This document shows positions 57,151 through 64,000 of a DNA stretch of 64,000 nt, in pieces (position 1 is the stretch's first letter; each line of letters opens with the position of its first letter). This DNA comes from Chelydra serpentina (taxonomy: Eukaryota > Chordata > Testudines > Chelydridae). The position numbers and the translations under genes were made by a program. Below the pieces are notes generated by a model. That model was not told the origin of the DNA, did not search any database, and worked only from the letters and a program-made list of their open reading frames with translations. The stretch is taken from the NCBI GenBank assembly GCA_037349315.1, contig JBAIAC010000048.1:35528501-35592500 (forward strand). Direction: 5' to 3'.

Positions 57151-59895
57151 AAGGGGAACTACACAAAAATGAGGAGGCTCGTTAAGCAGAAATTAAAACG
57201 AAGACACAAGTGAAATGCAAGCAAGCTACATGGAAACTTTTAAAAAACACCATGATGGAGGCTCAAACTATATGTATAACCCCAAATAAAAAAAATAGTA
57301 AGAGGACCAAATACCACCAGGGCTAAACAGCAGAATAAAGGAGGCAGTTAGAGATAAAAAGACATCTTTTAAAAATTGGAAGTCAAATCCCACTGAGGAA
57401 AATAGAAAGAAGCATATAAACTCTGGTAAGTCAAGTGTAAAAGTATAATTAGGCTGCCCCCAAAAATCAAAACAACAAACTTGAAGAGCAACTAGCAAAA
57501 GACATAAACTTACAGCAATTTCTTTTAAAGTATACCAGAAGCAGGAAGCCTGCCACACTATCAGTGAGCCACTGGGTGATCAAAGTGCTAAAAGAGCACT
57601 CATGGAAGACTAGGTCATTGCAGAGAAGCTAAATGAATTCTTTGCATTGGCCTTCGCTGCAGAGGATGTGAAGGAGATTCCCACATCTGAGCCATTTTTT
57701 AGGTGACAAATCCGAGGAACTGTCCCAGATTGAGGTATCAATACAGGGCCGGCTCCAGGCACCAGCTTTCCAAGCTGGTGCTTTCCAAGCTGGTGCTTGG
57801 GGCGGCAGGCGAGAATGGGACGGCAGTCCGAGTCCCGCGGCGGCAATTCGGCAGCAGGTCCGCTCTTCCCGCCGCCAAATTGCCGCTGCGGGACTCGGAC
57901 CGCCGCCCCATTCTCGCTTGCCACGGCGGCAATGGGGCGGCAGGTCCGCCGCTCTCCCCTTGCCGCTGCAGACTGGGACTGCTTGCATCGGGGGCCCCTG
58001 CCATAGGCAGACGTAGCGGGGCCCACCCCTGATGCAAGCAGACGTAGCGGGGCCCCGCCCCTGACGCAGGCGTCGGGGGCGGGGCCCTGCTATGTCTGCC
58101 TGCGTCGGGGGTGGGACCGCCGCCCCTGCTTGGGGCAGCAAAATTGTGAGAGCTGCCCCTGTATCAATAGAGGAGGTTTTGGAACAAACTGATAATTAAA
58201 TAGTAATAAGTCACTAGGACCAGATGGTATTCACCCAAGAGTTCTGAAGGAACTCACATTTGAAATTGCAGATTTACTAATTGTGTTATGTAACCTATCA
58301 CTTAAATCAGCCTCTGTACCAGATAACTGGAGGATAGCTAATGTAATGCCAATTTTTATAAAAGGCTCCAAAGGCAATCCTGGCAATTACAGGTGAGTAA
58401 GCCTAACTTTAGTAACAGGCAAATTGGTTGAAACTATAGTAAAGAACAGAATTATTAGACACACAGATGAACACAATATGTTGGGGAAGAGTCAATATGG
58501 CTTTTGTAAAGGGAAATCATGCCTCACCAAATCTATTAGAATTCTTTGAGGGCATCAACAAACATGTGGACAAGGGTGAGCCAGTGGATATAGTGTACTT
58601 GGATTTTCAGAAAGCTTCTGGCAAGGTCCCTCACCAAAGGCTCTTAACCAAAGTAGGAAATCATGGGATAAGAGGGAAGGTCCTCTCATGGATCAGTAAT
58701 TAAGAGAGGAAATAAAGGGTAAGAATAAATGGTCAGTTTTCGGAATGCGAAGAGGTAAATAGCAGGGTTCCCAAGAATCTCTTCTGTGAATGGTGCTATT
58801 CAACATATTCATAAATGATCTGGAAAAAGGGCAAACGGTGAGGTGGCAAAGTCCACAGATGATACAAAATTACTCAGGATAGTTAAGTCCAAAGATGTCT
58901 GTGAAGAGTTATAAAGGGATCTCATAAAACTGAGTGACTGGCAACAAACAAAATGGCAGATGAAATTAAATGTTGATAAATACAAAGCAATGCACATTGG
59001 AAAACATAATCTCAACTATACATCCAAAATGATGGGGTCTAAATTAGCTGTTACCACTCAGAGATCTTGGATCATTGTGGATAGCTCTTTCAAAGTATCT
59101 GCTCAATGTGCAGCAGCAGTAGTCAAATAAATTGATCAGATTTAACAGAATGTTAGGAACCATAAGGAAAGGGATAGTAATAAGACAGAAAATATCACAA
59201 TGCCACTATATAAATCCATATTAGTCCCACACCTTAAATACTGTGTGTAGTTCTGGTCACCCTATCCCCAAAAGATATTAGAATTGGGAAAAGTATGGAG
59301 AAGGCAACAGAAATGATTAGGGGTATGGAACAGCTTCCCTAGGAGGAGAGATTTAAAAAGACTGGACTGTTCAGTTTAGAAAAGAGACTACTGACATGGT
59401 GGGTGGGGGGAATATGAGAGGGCTATAGAATCATGAATGGTGTGTTAGAAAGTGAATAAGGAAGTGTTATTTACCCTTCACATAACACAAGAACCAGGGG
59501 TCACTCAATGAAATTAATAGGCAATAGGTTTAAAACAAACATAAGGCAGTGCTTTTTCAAACAATGCACATTTAATTTGTGGAACTCATTGCCAGGGGAT
59601 GTTGTGAAGGCCAAAAGTATAACTGTGTTCAAAAAGGAATAAGAAGTTCATTTAGGATAGGTCCATCAATGGTTGTTAGCCAAGATGGTCAAGGATGCAA
59701 TCCCATGCTCTGTGTCCCATAAACATGATTGCCAGAAGGTGGGACTGGATGCCAGAAGATGGATCACTCAATTGCTCAGTTCTGTTCATTCCCTGTGAAA
59801 CATCTGGCACTGCCCATTGCTGGAAGACAGGATACTGGGCTAGATGGACCATTAGTCTGACCCCACAAGACCACTCTTATGTTTTTATGTGCTAT
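57151..59895 (+). pseudogene. decayed CR1-clade LINE, split by a hAT MITE
   Basis: An old LINE ORF2 with many stops. Conceptual segments in order are KQKLKRKHK and HHDGGSNYMYN (57175-57280), then after the hAT a [15 protein letters not shown] stretch (about 58220-58260) and a NPGNYR-like stretch (58376-58393). The 78-codon open part at 58467-58703 has VDIVYLDFQKASGKVPHQRL (motif A) and GKVLSWISN. It continues to RT thumb-like remnants and a 3' end near CTCTTATGTTTTTATG (59875-59891). The hAT at 57744-58161 interrupts it; the frame resumes after the target duplication. Confidence 0.7.
57744..58161. mobile_element. hAT MITE, GC-rich, 418 bp
   Basis: Ends CAGGGCCGGCTCCAGGCACC and, inverted, CAGGGGCAGCTCTCACAATT are flanked by the perfect octamer TATCAATA (57736-57743 and 58162-58169). 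It is the same family as 40249-40588 but in opposite orientation and 78 bp longer, mainly through repeats of GACGTAGCGGGGCC-type units (58009-58100). The frames of 99-170 codons here are not genes. Confidence 0.95.
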
Positions 59896-62130
59896 TAAGA
59901 CTATTTCACATTTAATCTCCAGATTTGGCACAACTCCTTTTCAAAGGATAATTTAATTTTCTATATAAATTTTTTTGAAGCGAAATATTTACTTATGTGT
60001 GCAGTGTCCACAGAACAATAATTGCTGTCACCAGTGGGACTAATTAACATCCTTATTGGAAGACTCAGAAGAAAGACTAAATGAGCACGGAGAGTGAATT
60101 AGCCTCCTCTTCGTAAAGGTTCTGTCTCCTGAACAAGCTGAAGGTGCATTAGAGGGGTAGTATGGGTAGTTTGAACTGCTACAGCCTATGCTGTAATTGT
60201 GCTAGATAAACAAATGGCTTCATTTTCAACTGCTATCAATCTGGTTCCGTTAATGAACACTAAATTAATTAGAAACATGAACAAATATAATTATTGCTTT
60301 TGTTTGTATCCAGATCTTCCCTGATGGACACTTAGTCAGGTACCTGTCTAAAGCTTCCTTCAAGGCTCTTAGAGATCTATCCATTTTTGTTGCTTAAGCC
60401 TGATAGCATTACTTGCAGCATATCAGCTGCCATCAGATAGTGGCCTTCTTTGAAAGGATGTGCCTTATTCCTTGCAGAAACTGAATGAATGACATTGCAT
60501 AAAGCAACAGTACTTTAGATGTCACATTTTATTCATTGGAGCACAAGGAACAACAAAAGGCACTTGATGCTCTTTGGTTGGTTGTGACAGTGCTTCTCCA
60601 AGTTGCACTTGATACTTGAGGCAAATAGCTAGTGAGAATATCTCAACCTCTCTTGATATTATTAAACAAGCTGTGTGCAATCTCTTGTACCATAAATATT
60701 CTAGGGCTCTCAATTCACTACTTGACACCTGACAGCTCACTACTTCACTTGATTATCTAGAGAAACTTTAAGCACCGACAATTTTAGCTCTGGGAGAAGT
60801 AGCTGGGACTGGCCACCTCCTTATGCAAATCTACTGACATGAACTCCTGGTGCTCAGGGTTTTCATCAGCTAGGCCATCTCCCACTGAGGCCACACCTTC
60901 TTTCAACCACCCAGTCTCTGCTCCTAAGAAGGGCACAAACTCCAGGTGGGGGAGATGTGCTATGCTCAAAGTAGTGCTGTGGGGTTTGAGGGGACAAATT
61001 GTGGGAGAAGAGTAAGGATGAGTGTGTATGCTGGTGAGGGAATGGAAGGAAGGGAGAGAGGCAAAGGGGGATGGAAGAGATTCAGACTGAGAAAGGAGAA
61101 GAAAAAGAAAACTGATGGTAAAAACAGGGTGGGAGAACAGGAAAAATGTAGAAAAATGATTTTGTAGAACTGGTAGAATATGGTCAGATGAAGTGGTGGT
61201 TTACATTAAATGCAACAAGGGCATATATATTATGTTGATGTTTATCTTCTGTGTGAAGACATGTTACTAAGTACACAGTTAATTAACAGAGAAGAAAATA
61301 TGCACGTAAATATCCCAGCAAAGGACATTTTCTTTTGAACTTCCAGAATTTCAATAGGAATATGTATGTAGATGGCACATTATCTGTATAAGAAAATGAC
61401 TAAACCTATATAAATAAGAGTATAATAAAATTTTCACATCTTATATTTGCAGTACATACTTTTGTGGACAGTATTTCAAATAAATGCAAACAATAAAGAG
61501 CACTATGAGGCTCATCCAAAGGCCAGTGAAGTTCATTGAAATACTCCCATTGACACTGATTGGCTTTGGAGCAGGTCCTTTATATGTGCATTCCTCTGGG
61601 AAAACTAAAACTGAGCCCAGACTATGCTGTAAATAGCTCTTTGGACAGGTGAATTGCAATACCCAGATATTAGAAAGTCATTAAGGCCTGATTCTCCTAG
61701 CACCTTGTGAGTGTGCAGTTATGAGGGAAGCATAGATAAACCCATTCATTGGAGCCATCCATAGCAAGAGGAATGCATTCTCAGGGTAGGAAATTTGTAC
61801 ATTATAGGCCTCAATTTTGTTTCATTGAAGTCAGTGGCAGAATTCCCATTAATGTTAATGGCAGCACAATCAAATCAGCAGCATATTGTTTTTATATGCC
61901 CTTTGTTCAGATGTGCGAAAATTGTAGAGTATTCAGAGATCATCACTGGAAATACCTACAGATGGTGTCTCATATAAATATATCAGGTCCTCTCCTTCAG
62001 CCATCATCACTGTCAAGACATTCTCAGAAAGACACGACACTCTGGAAAAATGCCTAAGACTTGCCTTTGCTGTATCCTGATCAGTGGAACTGGAGTGAGA
62101 GGGCCCATGTTCCCTGGAGGGCACCTTAGG
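59896..62130. other. A+T-rich DNA with a MITE relic
   Basis: A MITE relic lies at 61808-61867 (TTTCATTGAAGTCAGTGGCA, CCCATTAATGTTAATGGCAG). A purine-rich stretch lies at 61040-61150. No gene recognised. Confidence 0.4.
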
Positions 62131-62260
62131 AAAACAGGGTGTGCCAGGGAGTTATGCTCGAAGCAACTCAGCCACATGGACAGAGCACTGCACAGGCTAT
62201 AATAAAGTTCCACTTGTTCAACTTAACCTGCATTCACTTTCACTCATTGCAAATGAAACA
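62131..62260 (+). mobile_element. candidate LTR 3' end and primer-binding site
   Basis: AATAAA at 62201-62206 is followed by a segment ending AATGAAACA (62260), directly followed by TGGTGGAACC, a TGG start typical of a tRNA primer site. A gag-like start ATG in the context GCCATGG lies 57 bp further (62318). The left end of the LTR is not resolved. Confidence 0.35.
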
Positions 62261-62892
62261 TGGTGGAACCATCTGAGCTGTGAGTTTTCTGCAGTGCAAC
62301 AGCTGGCAGTGGGAGCCATGGCACTGAGTCTGAAGCACCCTGGAGTTTGCAGACACAAACCTAGCCCAGTGATGGACATGGTGCAAGGAGGAGTTTGAGG
62401 CATTCACAGGCCTGGCCATGCAGAAGGACAATAGCAAGAAAGTAAAACTGTTATTTTACCTTATGAGGAACAAGGCAAAGAGGTCTGCAGCACTACCTCA
62501 AGCCTCACAGCAGTCCTAGGAGCTCTGGGGAACTATTGCTCCCCAAAGCAGAACAAAACTGTGGAGCAACATGGAATTTTGTCACTAGAGGCCAATCTGA
62601 AGGGGAGGAGATAGAACCCTGTGTTACTGCCTTATGGACATTGGCTGCTACAGGCAATTTTGGGGACTTGACAGACTCCCTAATTAGGGACTGGATAGAG
62701 AAACCTCAAAAGAAATAATGAAAGCCCCAGGAAGCATAACACCCCCCTGAAGCACATGCCGTTAGACAGCAGCAAAAGAGTGCAGCTGTCAAGGGTTCTA
62801 TACCCATAGTGAGATGCATTTACTATGGGAGACAGCATGAGCAGGTAAAGGAGAAGTAGCCTGCACTGGGACAGCATTGCAAGGAATGTGGG

Positions 62893-63067
62893 AATCATAG
62901 AATATCAGGGTTGGAAGGGACCTTAGGAGGGCATCTAGTCCAACCCCCTGCTCAAAGCAGGACCAATCCCCAATTTTTGCCCCAGATCCCTAAGTGGCCC
63001 CCTCAAGGATTGAACTCACAACCCTGGGTTTAGCAGGCCAATGCTCAAACCACTGAGCTATCCCTCC
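62893..63067 (-). mobile_element. tRNA-CR1 composite SINE
   Basis: Read on the minus strand, it opens with a tRNA-like head: GGGGAGGGATAGCTCAGTGG (box A region) and TTGTGAGTTCAATCCTTG (box B region). A short linker follows (GGATCTGGGGCAAAAATTGG), then a CR1 3' tail, GGTCCTGCTTTGAGCAGGGG through CCAACCCTGATATTCTATGATT. A SINE with a Pol III head and the tail of a LINE is mobilised by that LINE, here CR1, whose own tail is intact at 43716-43865. It lies inside the second zinc knuckle of the Gypsy-like gag. No clear target duplication. Confidence 0.85.
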
Positions 63068-63092
63068 CCCCTAATTGAACAGTTTTAACAGT

Positions 63093-63295
63093 CAGGTATC
63101 AGAGGGGTAGCTGTGTCAGTCTGGATCTGCAAGAGCGACAAAGAGTCCTGTAGCACCTTACAGACTAATAGATATCTTGGCGCATAAGCTTTTGTGGGCG
63201 AAGACCCACTTCGTTGGACGCCGTGGGTCTTCGCCCACGAAAGCTTATGCGCCAAGATATCTTAGTCTATAAGGTGCTACAGGACTCTTTGTCAA
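63093..63295 (+). mobile_element. palindromic SINE-like unit, 203 bp
   Basis: It is flanked by a perfect 10-bp direct repeat TTTTAACAGT (63083-63092 and 63296-63305). Head ATCAGAGGGGTAGCTGTGTC, then GAGTCCTGTAGCACCTTA through GTGGGCGAAGACCCAC, a loop of about 10 bp (63211-63222), then the inverse copy ending GGACTCTTTGTCAA. CTTGGCGCATAAGCTTTTGT against ACGAAAGCTTATGCGCCAAG shows compensated base changes on both arms. Inserted only 25 bp from the tRNA-CR1 SINE. Confidence 0.9.
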
Positions 63296-64000
63296 TTTTA
63301 ACAGTGTGTGCAAGAACAGAGGATGGTCCCAGAAAGATTGTCAGAATTATTTGGGAGATGGGGTGGTGGTGGAAGGGGCACATCAGACAATGGTGATAAC
63401 AAAATGATTATCTCCTTGAGTCTGAGAGCACATCAGGTTCAGACTGGACAGAAAAACAACAAAGGACAATACCAAGCTCCATGCAACAATGATAACAGGG
63501 AAACACTCTGTGCGATTTGAGCTGGACAGAAGGGCTTCCTGCTATGTGATTCCTCGGGGTAAACTGGACTCGAACATAACCATTAAAAGAGCAGGTTCAT
63601 TTTAATAATGTACAGCCCATAGGAAAATGGGACTTCATAGTAAGTAAGCCAAAAAATAAGACGGTACCAACTGAAGTTTGTGGTGGTGGATGGTAAGCAT
63701 CACAGGCCCCCCTTGGGGACCATAGCCATACAAGCCATGGCTCTTAGCAGCATCAGAATATTATAGTGCAAGAAGCAAAAAAGGGAGTCCCATGGACAAT
63801 GGAGAAAAATTTAAAACATATAGGAATGTTTTCAAAGATGAAGAGTGCCTCAGAGGAAAGCAGCGGCTGGAAGTAGACCCCACAGTGGAACCTGTGTGTT
63901 TACCCTGAAGAAAATTCCATTGGCTCCAAGAAAGGAGCTTGAAAGTCTGCAGAGCAGGGGTATCATAGCACATGTAGAGACCTGTACAGCATGGAGGTGG

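Larger units (their letters stand above)
62318..64000 (+). pseudogene. Gypsy-like LTR retrotransposon gag-protease-RT remnant, runs off the window
   Basis: This is an old LTR-retrotransposon polyprotein in broken frames. A gag start lies at 62318, with EEFEAFTGLAMQ-like and KKVKLLFYLM segments. It is followed by zinc-knuckle remains around 62815-62890 (CIYYGRQHEQV, then CKECGN). Past two insertions, a protease-like segment FELDRRASCYVIP (about 63514-63552) appears where the family has D(S/T)GA, so the catalytic triad is already altered. An RT start follows with VDPTVEPVC and KELESLQSRGIIAHV (63865-63980). Stops and frameshifts recur throughout. Order and motifs fit Ty3/Gypsy elements rather than retroviruses. 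The rest of pol would lie beyond 64000. Confidence 0.65.

Noticed and set aside
57629..58141. 170-codon minus-strand frame
   Set aside because: It lies almost wholly in the hAT MITE at 57744-58161, whose interior is stop-poor on both strands.
62985..63067. possible functional tRNA gene
   Set aside because: The head has A and B box-like elements but is fused to a CR1 tail with poor stem pairing, so it is a SINE head and not a tRNA gene.

Overview
The window is vertebrate nuclear DNA, most likely from a sauropsid and probably a turtle. That is an inference from the repeats: CR1 LINEs with the ATTCTATG-type 3' tail, a tRNA-headed SINE with a CR1 tail, a Penelope-like element, several hAT and TTA-target MITE families, CORE/MIR-like SINE relics and solo LTRs. 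There are no bacterial features. I find no conserved protein-coding exon of a host gene. Most open reading frames longer than 60 codons are chance frames or pieces of transposons.

Layout. 1-275: half of a fold-back SINE-like unit lying on a CR1 tail. 1.6-2.2 kb: LTR-like relic. 3.9-8.5 kb: mostly unique A+T-rich sequence with a MITE and one SINE-like unit. 8.5-15.1 kb: a dense minus-strand array of an LTR, a Penelope-like element split by another LINE, an LTR with a 53-bp tandem repeat and a third LTR-like block, with two hAT MITEs inserted. 15.2 kb: a palindromic SINE-like unit. 20.3-22.7 kb: old CR1-type fragments. 23.0-24.7 kb: a fold-back hAT with transposase remains and a perfect 8-bp target duplication. 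28.3-34.3 kb: hAT and TTA-target MITEs and a 573-bp palindromic unit. 36.9-39.6 kb: two minus-strand solo LTRs. 40.1-44.6 kb: a nest made of an old LINE interrupted by a hAT MITE, then a TIR element interrupted by a CR1 whose reverse-transcriptase frame (553 codons) is unbroken. 46.0-46.6 kb: old LINE relic. 48.9-50.3 kb: a strong CpG island, probably the promoter and untranslated first exon of a plus-strand gene. 50.3-57.1 kb: intron-like A+T-rich DNA. 57.1-59.9 kb: a decayed CR1-clade LINE split by a hAT MITE. 62.1-64.0 kb: a Gypsy-like LTR retrotransposon (LTR end, primer site, gag, protease, start of RT) cut by two SINE insertions.

Most notable is a family of SINE-like units (1-127, 5676-5883, 15222-15432, 31671-32243, 63093-63295). 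The four complete units are each flanked by a 10-13 bp target duplication. All share one head, and most carry their tail as an inverted duplication with different loops in different copies. The fold-back hAT at 23023-24674 is a separate case: its arms duplicate the C-terminal transposase coding region. Target duplications let insertion order be read at many sites. Family names are from memory of sequence features, and no database was searched.
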